Assembly (NCBI GenBank): GCA_963770915.1
Contig: CAVYRG010000001.1
Coordinates: 1,550,001 to 1,614,000 of the forward strand
From: PALSA-270 sp963770915
GTDB taxonomy: Bacteria > Acidobacteriota > Terriglobia > Terriglobales > Acidobacteriaceae
Reading direction: 5' to 3'
DNA length: 64,000 bases
Part shown: positions 29,335 to 37,197 of the stretch, piece by piece
Position numbering within the stretch: position 1 is the first letter of the stretch
How the letters are laid out: the number at the start of each line of letters is the position of its first letter
Program-made: the position numbers and the translations under genes
The notes under the pieces: generated by a model
Seen by the model: the letters and a program-made list of their open reading frames with translations, nothing else
Told to the model about the DNA's origin: nothing
Database searches by the model: none

Positions 29335-29832
29335 ATGTTACATCCATCTGAGAAGTCTCAGCCGTCGTCGAATCCCACTTCTTTCGCGCCTCTGAGCGGC
29401 GCGGGTTCCCCCGTCGAGCAGGCCACGATCGGCCGTTCTCTGGTCATTAAAGGCGAGGTGTCCGGCGCAGAATCGCTCTATATTGACGGGCAAATCGAGG
29501 GCTCGATCAACGTCGCGGATCACCGCGTAACCGTAGGCCGCAACGGCAGCGTCACGGCCAACATCACCGCCCGCGAAGTTGTGATTATGGGCAAGGTGAA
29601 GGGCAATTTGCAATGCACCGACCGCCTGGATATTCGTGGCGAGGGCCAGCTCACCGGCGACGTCGCGACCCAGCGGATCAGCGTGGAAGATGGGGCAGTC
29701 CTAAAGGGAAGCGTGCAGGTTCGCGCCGCCGAACCGAAGGAGCGCGCTCAGACCCAACCACAGCCCAAACCCGTCACCGAGGCGCCCAAAGCCACGATGG
29801 AAGCGCCCAAAGCGGCCACCGTCGGAGCCTAA
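29335..29832 (+). CDS. Bactofilin
   Basis: Polymer-forming cytoskeletal protein of 165 residues. The central region (about 32-130) is a right-handed beta-helix with the repeating pattern IGRSLVIKGEVSGAESLYID, IEGSINVADHRVTVG, VTANITAREVVIMG, VKGNLQCTDRLDI. A Pro/Ser-rich head and a Pro/Lys/Ala-rich tail flank it. Bactofilins organise cell shape or wall enzymes. No peptidase or membrane partner is adjacent. It is a single gene with a very strong terminator. Confidence 0.9.
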   Translation: MLHPSEKSQPSSNPTSFAPLSGAGSPVEQATIGRSLVIKGEVSGAESLYIDGQIEGSINVADHRVTVGRNGSVTANITAREVVIMGKVKGNLQCTDRLDIRGEGQLTGDVATQRISVEDGAVLKGSVQVRAAEPKERAQTQPQPKPVTEAPKATMEAPKAATVGA

Positions 29833-29863
29833 GAACCGATTTTTCTCCCCCCGCCAGCAAGAC

Positions 29864-29897
29864 TTGGGCGCGCCACAAAATGGCGCGCCCAATTTTT
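29864..29897 (+). terminator. Strong terminator after bactofilin
   Basis: Perfect 12-base stem TTGGGCGCGCCA/TGGCGCGCCCAA with a CAAAA loop and five Ts. It separates the gene from the convergent msrB. Confidence 0.93.
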
Positions 29898-29916
29898 AAC
29901 TTCTTGTCTTTTATTT

Positions 29917-30324
29917 CTATTTCTTCTCTTGGGAAGGATTTAGGTCGAGCGCGGCGGAATTCATGCAATAGCGCAGCCCGGTTGGCACCGGTCCGTCTTC
30001 GAAAACATGCCCCAGGTGGGCATCGCAGCGGGCGCAGCGCGCTTCCGTTCGGCTCATGCCGTAGCTGCGGTCGGTATGCGTCGCCACGGCGTTCGCCTCC
30101 AGCGGCTGGTAAAAGCTAGGCCAGCCGGTGCCAGAGTTGAATTTCGTATCCGAGCTGAACAACGGCGCGCCGCAACAGACACAGTTGAACGTGCCTTTCT
30201 CCTTGGAGTCCCAATACTTGCCGGTGAACGCCGGCTCCGTGCCCGCCTTGCGGGTCACTTGATATTGTTCCGGGGTTAACTGCTCCTTCCATTCCTGCTC
30301 AGTCTTGCTCACTTTTTCAGCCAT
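29917..30324 (-). CDS. msrB: Peptide methionine-(R)-S-oxide reductase
   Basis: 135-residue MsrB that repairs oxidised methionine in proteins. Two CxxC zinc motifs are visible (NCVCCGAPLF and RCARCDAHLG). The core GTGWPSFYQPL and catalytic Cys 120 in RYCMNSAAL are present. I chose the ATG at 30324; the longer open frame upstream overlaps the flavin reductase gene out of frame and shows no homology. The two genes are only 49 bases apart and probably co-transcribed. Confidence 0.92.
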   Translation of the reverse strand: MAEKVSKTEQEWKEQLTPEQYQVTRKAGTEPAFTGKYWDSKEKGTFNCVCCGAPLFSSDTKFNSGTGWPSFYQPLEANAVATHTDRSYGMSRTEARCARCDAHLGHVFEDGPVPTGLRYCMNSAALDLNPSQEKK

Positions 30325-30373
30325 TTTATCGGTAACCTCAATCGCTAGATTGGATGCGTTTCCGGCCTGAAAG

Positions 30374-30862
30374 TTACGGCTTGATCGCCCGGTACTGCCC
30401 ACGAAAATAGAGCAACGGGTTCCCCGCCCGCACCACGATATCTTCCACTTCCGCGATGAAGATCGTATGGTCGCCGGCGTCGTGAGCAGCGTGCAGACGG
30501 CACTCCAGGTAAGCCAATGCCCCTTGCAAGACCGGCGTGCCGTGGGCGGTGCGCTCAAAGTGCATCCCGATTTTCGGCTGCGGCGCGTCGGAGCTTCCCG
30601 CCGGGCGCGCGTAATGCTCCGAGATTTCACGCTGATCCTCCGCCAAGACGTTCACTCCAAAGCGCTTTTTGGCGTGCAGATGGCCGTGGGTCCGGGCGCG
30701 CTGGTCCACACAAACCAGCACTAGTTGCGGATCCAGCGAAACCGAAGCGAAAGCATTGGCGGTCATGCCGTGGACTTCTCCGTCGTAGTCGACGGTCAGC
30801 ACCGTGACCCCGGTGGCAAAGGAGCCCATCGCCTTGCGGAATTCTGCTTCGCTCGCGCTCAT
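30374..30862 (-). CDS. Flavin reductase domain protein
   Basis: Flavin-binding split-barrel protein, 162 residues, of the HpaC/ActVB-like flavin reductase family. The N-terminal FRKAMGSFATGVTVLTV and SVSLDPQLVLVCVDQRA are the hallmark flavin-contact segments, and FAEVED-like FIAEVEDIVV closes the barrel. It probably reduces FMN or FAD with NAD(P)H for a partner monooxygenase, or acts on an F420-like flavin; the F420 genes lie 1 kb away. The start at 30862 has GAGGAG immediately adjacent, which is too close, so an upstream start is possible. Confidence 0.78.
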   Translation of the reverse strand: MSASEAEFRKAMGSFATGVTVLTVDYDGEVHGMTANAFASVSLDPQLVLVCVDQRARTHGHLHAKKRFGVNVLAEDQREISEHYARPAGSSDAPQPKIGMHFERTAHGTPVLQGALAYLECRLHAAHDAGDHTIFIAEVEDIVVRAGNPLLYFRGQYRAIKP

Positions 30863-30910
30863 CTCCTCAAACGTTTTAACATGCCGAAGCGGAAAGCGGA
30901 AAAACCATCC

Positions 30911-31771
30911 ATGAGGCAAGATAAATTAACGATGACCATTCCGTCGCTCGATCCCGCCCGCCAAGCCCGCAACCGCGCCTTGATCGTCCCGCGCGAACAC
31001 GGCGCGTGGGGCCTGTTGCTGGTTCCTCTGATTACCGGAGCAACTGCTGGTCTCGTCGTGGGACACCACATCTGGCCGATCATTCTGTTTGCCGTCGCCA
31101 TGCTGGCGCTGTTCTGGCTGCGCACTCCGTCGGAAAGCCTGCTGGGCACAACTCCTCTTAGCGCCCACACCCCGGAGGAGCGAAGGGTCGCCGGACTGGC
31201 GTGCGCGCTGCTCACGGTCGTCGCCGCTTTCTGCCTAGCAGGATTACTGGCTCATCGCCAGAACCGTGCCCTGTGGCTATTTGGAGGGATTGCGCTCTTT
31301 CTCTTCGCCCTGCAAACGACCCTCAGAACTCGCAAGCTGCGAATGACTGCTCAATTGATCGGCGCCCTGGCTCTAACCTGCGGCGCTCCGGCTGCGTACT
31401 ACATCGCCAGCGGCCGCCTCGACGGCCACGCCTGGGGCCTATGGACCGCCAACTGGATCTTCGCCGGCAACCAGATTCACTTCGTCCACCTGAGAATCCA
31501 CGCCGCCCGCGCGGCCACCTTCGCCGAAAAACTCGCCGCCAGTCCTTGGTTCTTCGTAGGCCAATTCCTAGTGATCCCGGTCGTGTTCTTCGCAGCACGC
31601 GAAGCCTTGATGCCGCAGGCCGCAATTTTGGCCTTCGTCCCGGTAGTCTTGCGAGGGGTGATTTGGTTTTTCCGCAAACCCGCACCGTTACAGATCAAGG
31701 CTTTAGGTTGGTCGGAACTGCTGCAAGGCGCCCTGTTTGCGGTCTTGCTGTCACTCGCCTTCGTCCTCTAG
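30911..31771 (+). CDS. YwiC-like polytopic membrane protein
   Basis: Integral membrane protein of about 286 residues with eight or nine hydrophobic helices. The N-terminal RALIVPREHGAWGLLLVPL motif is the hallmark of the YwiC-like family, whose function is unknown. The frame is open to 30725, but upstream sequence overlaps the divergent flavin reductase. ATG 30881, 30911 and 30932 are all possible; I take 30911 provisionally. It may share a regulatory region with the flavin reductase. Confidence 0.7.
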   Translation: MRQDKLTMTIPSLDPARQARNRALIVPREHGAWGLLLVPLITGATAGLVVGHHIWPIILFAVAMLALFWLRTPSESLLGTTPLSAHTPEERRVAGLACALLTVVAAFCLAGLLAHRQNRALWLFGGIALFLFALQTTLRTRKLRMTAQLIGALALTCGAPAAYYIASGRLDGHAWGLWTANWIFAGNQIHFVHLRIHAARAATFAEKLAASPWFFVGQFLVIPVVFFAAREALMPQAAILAFVPVVLRGVIWFFRKPAPLQIKALGWSELLQGALFAVLLSLAFVL

Positions 31772-31774
31772 GTT

Positions 31775-31814
31775 TGTCATTCCGCCGATGAACGCAGCGA
31801 AGAGGAGGAATCCG
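31775..31814. repeat. Dispersed repeat fragment
   Basis: TGTCATTCCGC... followed by GAGGAATCCGC, matching the ends of the repeats at 21917 and 46166. Confidence 0.5.
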
Positions 31815-31902
31815 CTTTCCCAGACGCTGCACTCGCCTAAGTCCACTATCATCCCCTCATGTATGATTTTCCTATTCGATGGTCGGTGCGGGGTGAGCAG
31901 AT

Positions 31903-33102
31903 TTGACCTTGGAGAGCACAGCAGCATCCGACTCGCGGGTGGATTCCCTTCTGGAACCAACCTACGCCAGCCAGCCACTCACACGGGAGGCTGCCCGCTC
32001 CCTGATTCGCGTCAGCGACAAGGACCTGCCTGCCCTCTTGGCCGCCGCTCGCGCCTCCAAAGAGCGATTCAAGCCCGGCATCATTACCTACTCGCGGAAG
32101 GTCTTCATTCCCTTGACCAATCTCTGTCGCGATTATTGCGGCTACTGCATCTTTCGCCGCGATCCCGGCGAACCGGGCGCGCACACCATGACGCCCGACG
32201 AGGTTCTGCAAGTGGCCCGCGAGGGCCAGAAACTCGGCTGCACGGAGGCGCTTTTCAGCCTGGGCGATAAGCCCGAGCTGATCTTCCCGGAAATGCGCGA
32301 GACGCTTCGCCGCCTGGGCTATAGCTCCACTTTGCAATACCTCGAAGCCATGTGCGAGCTTGTGCTCCGCGAAACCACGCTTCTGCCGCATCCCAATCCC
32401 GGATTGTTGAGCGCGGAATGGATCACTCGCCTGGCCACGGTTTCGCCGAGCATGGGCCTGATGCTCGAAACCACCAACGCTTCTCTGCTGCAATCCGGCG
32501 CGGCGCACGATAACGCGCCCGACAAAGTCCCAGCCAAGCGCCTGCGCACCATCGAAGACGCGGGTAAACAGGGCGTCCCCTTCACTACGGGACTCCTGAT
32601 CGGCATCGGCGAAACCTTGGACGATCGCGTGGACACCCTGCTCGCCATCCGCGACCTGCATCGCCGCCATGGCCACATTCAGGAAGTGATCGTGCAGAAT
32701 TTTCGCGTGAAGCCCAGCATCCCCATGCGCGATTGGCCCGAACCTTCGCAGGGCGAAATGCTGCGCGCCGTGGCCGTCGCCCGCCTGCTCATGCCGGATG
32801 TCAACATCCAGGCGCCGCCCAATCTTTCCGCACCTTACTACGACGATCTGCTCGACGCCGGTATCAACGACTGGGGCGGCGTTTCGCCGCTCACGCCTGA
32901 TTTCATCAACCCCGAAAAACCCTGGCCCCATCTCGATCAACTGCGGTTGCGCACCGAAGCCAAGGGATTCAACCTGCGCCAGCGCCTGCCGGTCTATCCT
33001 GAATTTCTTTCTGCCGCCGCCAAGCAGCCCGGCTTGCTGGCTGGGCGGTTGCGCTCTGCCGCGGACGCTCAAGGCTACGCGCAGATGGAAAGGGCGGCTT
33101 GA
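31903..33102 (+). CDS. cofG: FO synthase subunit 1 (CofG)
   Basis: Radical-SAM half of FO synthase. With CofH it builds the 7,8-didemethyl-8-hydroxy-5-deazariboflavin core of coenzyme F420. The cluster motif CxxxCxxC is at Cys 75, 79 and 82 in NLCRDYCGYC. Further conserved blocks are EALFSLGDKPE and VIVQNFRVKP. It is 399 residues long, a stand-alone CofG rather than the actinobacterial FbiC fusion. The start is a TTG preceded by GGGGTGAG; a stop lies just upstream in frame. Its TGA overlaps the cofD ATG (TGATG), so the two are coupled. Confidence 0.93.
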   Translation: MTLESTAASDSRVDSLLEPTYASQPLTREAARSLIRVSDKDLPALLAAARASKERFKPGIITYSRKVFIPLTNLCRDYCGYCIFRRDPGEPGAHTMTPDEVLQVAREGQKLGCTEALFSLGDKPELIFPEMRETLRRLGYSSTLQYLEAMCELVLRETTLLPHPNPGLLSAEWITRLATVSPSMGLMLETTNASLLQSGAAHDNAPDKVPAKRLRTIEDAGKQGVPFTTGLLIGIGETLDDRVDTLLAIRDLHRRHGHIQEVIVQNFRVKPSIPMRDWPEPSQGEMLRAVAVARLLMPDVNIQAPPNLSAPYYDDLLDAGINDWGGVSPLTPDFINPEKPWPHLDQLRLRTEAKGFNLRQRLPVYPEFLSAAAKQPGLLAGRLRSAADAQGYAQMERAA

Positions 33103-34055
33103 TGAACGGCGGAGGGAAAATCGTCGTCCTCACTGGAGGCACGGGCGGTGCCAAGTTCGTCGATGGCCTGCGCCGGGTTGTCGCCAACGATCGGCTCACG
33201 TTCATCGTCAACACCGGCGACGACCTCGAATGGTGGGGCCTGCAAGTTTCTCCCGACATCGATTCCATCACTTACGTTCTCGCCGATTTGCTCAGCAAAG
33301 ATCGCGGCTGGGGCGTGGACGGCGACACGTTTCAATGCCTGGAAGCGATGCGAAAGCTCGGCCAGCCCGCCTGGTTCCAGATTGGCGATCGCGACCTGGC
33401 CACGCACCTGCTTCGCACGCAGCTTCTGCGCGAAGGCAAAACGCTCACCGAGGCGACCGCCGAAATCGCCGGCCGCCTGGGAATTTCGGCGCACATCCTC
33501 CCCATGAGTGATACGCGCATCGAAACCCGGGTTCAAACTCCGGCTGGAGAACTGAGCTTCGAAGAATACTTCGTGCAGCGCCGATTCAAAGATGAGGTGC
33601 TTGCCGTGCGATTCGCGGGCGTGGAAACCGCTTTGCCCGCGCCGGGGCTCCTCGAATCCCTCGCCTCGGCCGAGGTTGTAATCCTTGCGCCGAGCAATCC
33701 CGTCACCAGCATTGGGCCAATCCTCGCGGTCGCGGGAATTCGCCAAGCGCTGCGCGAGACTTCGGCGCCCGTTGTTGCGATTAGTCCGATTGTCGGCGGC
33801 GCCGCTGTTTCCGGCCCGGCGGGAACGCTCATGGCGGCGCAAGGACTCCCAGTCTCCGCCGCCGGAGTAGCGCAAGCTTACGCCGATTTCTTGGATATTT
33901 TGATCGTAGACTCGGGTGATGCGGGATTGCCGCGCCCACCTGGCGCCCAAGTGCGCGCCACCAACATCATCATGAAGTCGGACGAACAGAGGACCGAACT
34001 GGCGCGCGCTGTGCTCTCGGCTGTCACCGAATCCCAAGCCCTGGCGACCTCCTGA
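33102..34055 (+). CDS. cofD: 2-phospho-L-lactate / phosphoenolpyruvate transferase (CofD)
   Basis: Joins FO to the guanylylated three-carbon acid made by CofC, giving F420-0 or dehydro-F420-0. It is 317 residues, full length. The nucleotide loop VLTGGTGGAKFVDGL opens the protein, then NTGDDLEWWGL, DRDLATHLLRT and the SNPVTSIGPILAVAGI motif. The last third (from 33701) is duplicated downstream at 34816 behind a toxin-antitoxin pair. The first 108 bases of the duplication are identical and the rest diverged, so this intact gene may be a hybrid of two alleles. Confidence 0.93.
   Translation: MNGGGKIVVLTGGTGGAKFVDGLRRVVANDRLTFIVNTGDDLEWWGLQVSPDIDSITYVLADLLSKDRGWGVDGDTFQCLEAMRKLGQPAWFQIGDRDLATHLLRTQLLREGKTLTEATAEIAGRLGISAHILPMSDTRIETRVQTPAGELSFEEYFVQRRFKDEVLAVRFAGVETALPAPGLLESLASAEVVILAPSNPVTSIGPILAVAGIRQALRETSAPVVAISPIVGGAAVSGPAGTLMAAQGLPVSAAGVAQAYADFLDILIVDSGDAGLPRPPGAQVRATNIIMKSDEQRTELARAVLSAVTESQALATS
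33701..33808 (+). repeat. 108-bp perfect direct repeat, copy 1 (in cofD)
   Basis: Identical to 34816-34923 base for base; identity stops abruptly at both ends. The offset between the copies is 1,115 bp and encloses the 3' end of cofD plus the VapC/antitoxin pair. Confidence 0.95.
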
Positions 34056-34085
34056 CTCCAGCGGGGCCTGCGGCTCAATTACCTG

Positions 34086-34121
34086 TTGTTGTACAATTGT
34101 ACATGTTATACAATATAAATT
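34086..34121 (+). promoter_or_regulatory. Promoter and palindromic operator of the vapC/antitoxin pair
   Basis: TTGTTG (34086-34091), 17 bases, TACAAT (34109-34114), then seven bases to the GTG start. A 14-base perfect palindrome, TGTACAATTGTACA (34090-34103), sits between the boxes, and ATTGTA...TACAAT forms a second inverted pair over the -10. This fits autoregulation by the toxin-antitoxin complex. Confidence 0.6.
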
Positions 34122-34523
34122 GTGGAAATCGTGGTCGACACCTCCGCCATTCTTGCTGTCATCGGGGAGCAGCCGGAAAAGGCGGACCTAGTCAGGCTGA
34201 CGCGTGGAGCAACTCTGGTGGCTCCAGCCTCAGTCCACTGGGAGGTGGGGAACGCGCTGTCGGCCATGTTCAAACGCAAGGCCATTGCCGTCAAGGAAGC
34301 GCTCCAGCTATTGGAGGCCTACGCCACGATCCCGATTCGCATGACCGACGTAGGCTTGAAACAGGCGGTGGAATTGTCCGCGAGATGGAATGTGTACGCC
34401 TACGACGCCTACGTACTGGCCTGCGCCATCAACCAAAGAGCGCCGCTTCTTACCCTGGATGGCGGACTGAGAGAGCGGGCGCGGGAGTTGAAATTAGAGG
34501 TGCTGGAGGCCAAGACTTCATGA
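34122..34523 (+). CDS. vapC: PIN-domain toxin (VapC-like), toxin-first operon
   Basis: 133-residue PIN ribonuclease. Acidic residues: D6 in IVVDTSAILAVIG, E41 in HWEVGNAL, D90 in YAYDAYVLACA and D107 in LTLDGGLRERA. It starts at a GTG with no Shine-Dalgarno sequence, seven bases after a TACAAT box. The stop overlaps the antitoxin ATG. Toxin-before-antitoxin order is unusual for VapBC. It separates the intact cofD from a displaced copy of its 3' end, so it is probably the cargo of a small inserted cassette. Confidence 0.85.
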   Translation: MEIVVDTSAILAVIGEQPEKADLVRLTRGATLVAPASVHWEVGNALSAMFKRKAIAVKEALQLLEAYATIPIRMTDVGLKQAVELSARWNVYAYDAYVLACAINQRAPLLTLDGGLRERARELKLEVLEAKTS

Positions 34524-34744
34524 AATCCTACAGCTATTCCGAGGCGCGGGGTAATTTCTCTACGGTGCTCGATGAAGCCGAGCGCGACGGGGCGGTGGAG
34601 ATTCGCCGCCGCGACGGGACCGTGTTTCGCATTCTTCCTCTGCGAAAGTCCAAAGCCTCACCGCTGGACGTGAAGGGCGTGAAGTTGGAAGTGTCGGCTG
34701 CCGATCTGGTCGCAATTGTGCGCAAAGGCCGCGAGCGGGGATAG
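34520..34744 (+). CDS. Phd/YefM-type antitoxin
   Basis: 74 residues. The N-terminal SYSEARGNFSTVLDEAERDG is the Phd/YefM DNA-binding start, followed by VEIRRRDGTVFRILPL. The C-terminal half (VKLEVSAADLVAIVRKGRERG) would bind the PIN toxin. The ATG overlaps the vapC stop by four bases. It is encoded after its toxin. Confidence 0.82.
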   Translation: MKSYSYSEARGNFSTVLDEAERDGAVEIRRRDGTVFRILPLRKSKASPLDVKGVKLEVSAADLVAIVRKGRERG

Positions 34745-34794
34745 GCCTTTTCGGTTTCCGGCGGGTGCAGAATGTGTAAACGTTCCGTCTGTCC

Positions 34795-34816
34795 CGAGTT
34801 TTCTCCGAGTTTTCTC
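34795..34816 (+). repeat. 11-bp tandem duplication at the cassette junction
   Basis: CGAGTTTTCTC occurs twice in a row (34795-34805, 34806-34816), ending at the first base of the 108-bp repeat. It may mark the joint of the insertion. Confidence 0.6.
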
Positions 34817-34923
34817 GTCACCAGCATTGGGCCAATCCTCGCGGTCGCGGGAATTCGCCAAGCGCTGCGCGAGACTTCGGCGCCCGTTGTTGCGATTAGT
34901 CCGATTGTCGGCGGCGCCGCTGT
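34816..34923 (+). repeat. 108-bp perfect direct repeat, copy 2 (in the cofD remnant)
   Basis: Identical to 33701-33808. Unrelated sequence precedes it and diverged cofD sequence follows it. Confidence 0.95.
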
Positions 34924-35170
34924 CTCCGGCCCGGCGGGAACTCTCATGGCCGCGCAAGGGCTGCCCGTTTCCATCGCAGGCGTGGCCCAAGCCTACGAAG
35001 ACTTTTTGGACATGCTGATCGTGGACCGCGCCGATGCGGAATTGCCGCGGCCGTCTGGGGTCCAAGTCCATGCCACCAACATCATCATGAAATCGGGAGA
35101 GGATCGTACCGCCTTGGCGAACGCTCTGCTCTCCGCAGTGGCAGAGCGCCAAGCCCTGTCGCCTACCTGA
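34817..35170 (+). pseudogene. cofD: Displaced 3' end of cofD (second allele)
   Basis: Encodes about 117 codons equivalent to the last third of CofD (VTSIGPILAVAGI to the stop), in frame and without internal stops. After the first 108 identical bases it differs from the intact gene at roughly a quarter of positions, many of them third codon positions, so it comes from a different functional allele rather than from decay. It lacks the GTP/FO-binding N-terminal two-thirds and cannot be active alone. Most likely it is the native 3' end pushed aside by the toxin-antitoxin cassette. Confidence 0.9.
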
Positions 35171-35203
35171 TCCAGCCCTCGCAACATCCTTGACCGACAG
35201 TTA

Positions 35204-35233
35204 CCCACTCAAGCCAAAACCAGGCGTGAATGG
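35204..35233. repeat. Palindromic 30-bp repeat, copy 1
   Basis: CCCACTCAAGCC, AAAACCA, then GGCGTGAATGG. It matches 35718-35747 with one base different and can form a stem with two mismatched positions. Confidence 0.7.
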
Positions 35234-35347
35234 CCTATCCGTTCCTTTTTGTTTTCCCAAATTGGTACGGTTCCTCAAATATTGATGAGTACACGGTTCG
35301 TTGCGTGAGTATGTGCTCATAAGATGTTGCACGGTGGGCGAGCGTTT

Positions 35348-35435
35348 AGGAGGGTATTGCCAGTGGGTACTGGACGGCGTTCGCCAAATGTCGAGTGGTT
35401 TTGCAGCGACTGGGGTTCGACTCCCTTGCCCTCCT
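35348..35435 (+). ncRNA. Candidate tRNA-like structured RNA
   Basis: An 88-base cloverleaf-like fold. AGGAGGGTA (35348-35356) pairs with TGCCCTCCT (35427-35435), nine pairs including one G-U. CCAG/CTGG forms a D-arm around TGGGTA. GGGG-TTCGACT-CCCT forms a canonical T-arm. The anticodon-like arm is weak (35376-35380 with 35388-35392, two G-U pairs), with loop TCGCCAA: GCC would be a glycine anticodon, but position 33 is C. A long variable region follows, and no CCA is encoded. Flanking complementary segments (35390-35397 with 35441-35448; 35374-35388 with 35497-35511) suggest an alternative larger fold. Confidence 0.4.
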
Positions 35436-35521
35436 CGGGTCACTCGACTCTAAAGTTCCTTGACGATTCAAGTGACGCATTTAATCATAGTAGGTGTTTG
35501 GCGGACGCCGTTTAGTATCTC

Positions 35522-35556
35522 AAAGCCCCGAGCGATGCTTGGGGCTTTGGCTTTGT
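35522..35556 (+). terminator. Terminator downstream of the tRNA-like RNA
   Basis: AAAGCCCC paired with GGGGCTTT, extended by AGC/GCT inside, then GGCTTTG. There is no protein gene upstream on this strand within 350 bases, so it probably ends a non-coding transcript covering 35330-35550. Confidence 0.7.
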
Positions 35557-35717
35557 GGAAACATTCTCTCTATCCCTACGTTCAGTCTTGAATGGAGATG
35601 TTAGAGACTGATCCGAAACCGGTCACCGGCTGTGAGGGAGGGACGAGATTGAGTGGAAATGGACGATGCGAAAACGCGAAGAAGCGGCGGGGAGACTTTG
35701 TCCGGCTGTAGAACTGC

Positions 35718-35747
35718 CCCACTCAAGCCAAAACCAGGCTTGAATGG
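35718..35747. repeat. Palindromic 30-bp repeat, copy 2
   Basis: CCCACTCAAGCC/GGCTTGAATGGG, a 12-base stem with one mismatch and an AAAACCA loop. With copy 1 at 35204 it brackets a 514-base segment that contains the tRNA-like RNA and its terminator. Confidence 0.75.
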
Positions 35748-35824
35748 GCCAACCGTCCGGGTTAATTTTCAAGAGCTACAATTCCCTAGTTTTTGAAATT
35801 GTTCTCTGGTAAACAAGGGAGTCG

Positions 35825-36355
35825 ATGAAACCCGTAAAAGTACTAGGCGCGTTCACACTGCTATTTCTTGCTTCTACCGCATATGCTCAGCAGCATCCAG
35901 AGATTTTCGATGTATCGGACGTTGTCATCGGCGCGCAAAGACTTCCCACCAGATATTTGTATGCCGCAGGAGCATGGTCGGACGCGAGTGAAATGGAAAA
36001 TGCACTGTCGGTACAGATCGAATGCTACAAACGGATCGATTTCTGCAATGTTGCGCGAGCAGTTGTTGTTGGACAAGGACCAGGAAGTGTAGGGACGGTG
36101 CTTGATGGTTTCGATATCTTACGTTGGGATGAACGAGAAATGATTGCGGTTGATAGCTCTGCTATATGCGTCGTAAATACGATTCGAGCAGACTTTATCG
36201 CAAAGACAATCACAATCAGCTCAGCCAAGAAGGCAACGGAATTGGCAGACAAAGACCCATTCTGCAAAGACATAGATCAGAGCACTGCCTTTCTCGTAAA
36301 TCATGAGGAAGTTAAAAGAAAGATCGTTGAAAAGGCGAAGCAGAAAAAGCCCTAG
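35825..36355 (+). CDS. Secreted hypothetical protein in the F420 island
   Basis: 176 residues with a signal peptide ending at about residue 21 (LASTAYAQ). The mature protein has four cysteines (ECYKRIDFCN, SAICVV, DPFCKD), which could form disulfides. No family recognised. Codon use is visibly less GC-rich than in the flanking cof genes, suggesting acquired DNA. A TACAAT-like box lies about 45 bases upstream and an AGGGAG just before the ATG. It stands alone. Confidence 0.65.
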   Translation: MKPVKVLGAFTLLFLASTAYAQQHPEIFDVSDVVIGAQRLPTRYLYAAGAWSDASEMENALSVQIECYKRIDFCNVARAVVVGQGPGSVGTVLDGFDILRWDEREMIAVDSSAICVVNTIRADFIAKTITISSAKKATELADKDPFCKDIDQSTAFLVNHEEVKRKIVEKAKQKKP

Positions 36356-36471
36356 TCTCGAGACCGAGGACGATGAAGGCGTACATCAAGCACGATTCGC
36401 ACCGCGCTGATCAACGGGGTGAAGAAGCTGAGTAAAAAACTAAACCCAAAGAACTCAACCCAAAGAACTGA

Positions 36472-36756
36472 TTACAACTCGTCGCCACCTTGAACAAATC
36501 CCGTGCACAGGCAAGACTGACGTTCATTGTCACCGAAGCATCGGCGAGCCCTCAACTCATCAGCGGCAGTTTCCGCCTCGATGAGGGTGTCGTATGGTTG
36601 CGCGTCGGCGTAGGGACGTCCGTTGCACGTGATGACAAATTGCTTTCCATTTGGTTCGACATTCCAACGTTGGTCATGAAGTGCATAAAAGTGTCCGCAC
36701 CCAGGACGTCCGCACCTTTCAGTTTGTTCAATCATTTTCGTCACCTCCGTTTCCAT
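36472..36756 (-). CDS. Small Cys-rich hypothetical protein
   Basis: 94 residues. The N-terminal half contains ERCGRPGCGHFYALHDQ, which looks like a metal-binding Cys/His cluster, and the C-terminal part has further cysteines (RRCFGDNERQSCLCTGF). An overlapping frame on the plus strand (36490-36774) is equally long but lacks such a pattern, so I favour this strand. Function unknown. Confidence 0.4.
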   Translation of the reverse strand: METEVTKMIEQTERCGRPGCGHFYALHDQRWNVEPNGKQFVITCNGRPYADAQPYDTLIEAETAADELRARRCFGDNERQSCLCTGFVQGGDEL

Positions 36757-37197
36757 TCGTGTTTGATAGCGTGATAAAAGCCGATAATCGCAAGGCCGAG
36801 CAACAGACTGCGACGAGCAATGTGTTCAATGATGTCGAAGTATTGATCTACAGAAGCAGCAGAAAGATTTGACAGCGGTCCGGCAACCATCTTCTAAGTC
36901 TCCTCGGTTACATCGCGAACGCTCGATGCAAACCGGGACTTTTGGTCACTCGGTGAATTTTGGTGAACTTAATCAATTCTGCCTCGATACGAGCGTTCTC
37001 GTATCGGACACTCGTTGGAAGGGCCTTGAGAGTAACTCAAAGTTTCCCCAAGAGTAGCTTGGGTCGAGTAATGTCTAATTGCAGCACGATGTGGCAATGC
37101 GGGCGGGCCAAGTGGCCCATCCAAACCCGCGTTCTCGCGGCTGCCGCGCCAACTCACTCGCTATAATCCTTCCTATCGAGGTGCCCGCATTGCACAG
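36757..37197. other. Low-GC intergenic stretch without a clear gene
   Basis: About 440 bases with no convincing coding sequence. A TATAAT at about 37161-37166 lies 32 bases before the start of the addiction-module antitoxin and probably drives it. The rest has no repeat or fold I recognise and seems to be part of the inserted DNA. Confidence 0.4.

Noticed and set aside
29156..29347. Minus-strand frame between the ABC-F and bactofilin genes
   Set aside because: It overlaps the bactofilin start and the terminator and shows no family pattern.
35324..35515. 63-codon plus-strand frame over the tRNA-like region
   Set aside because: No start signal, and the sequence is better explained by RNA pairing and the downstream terminator.
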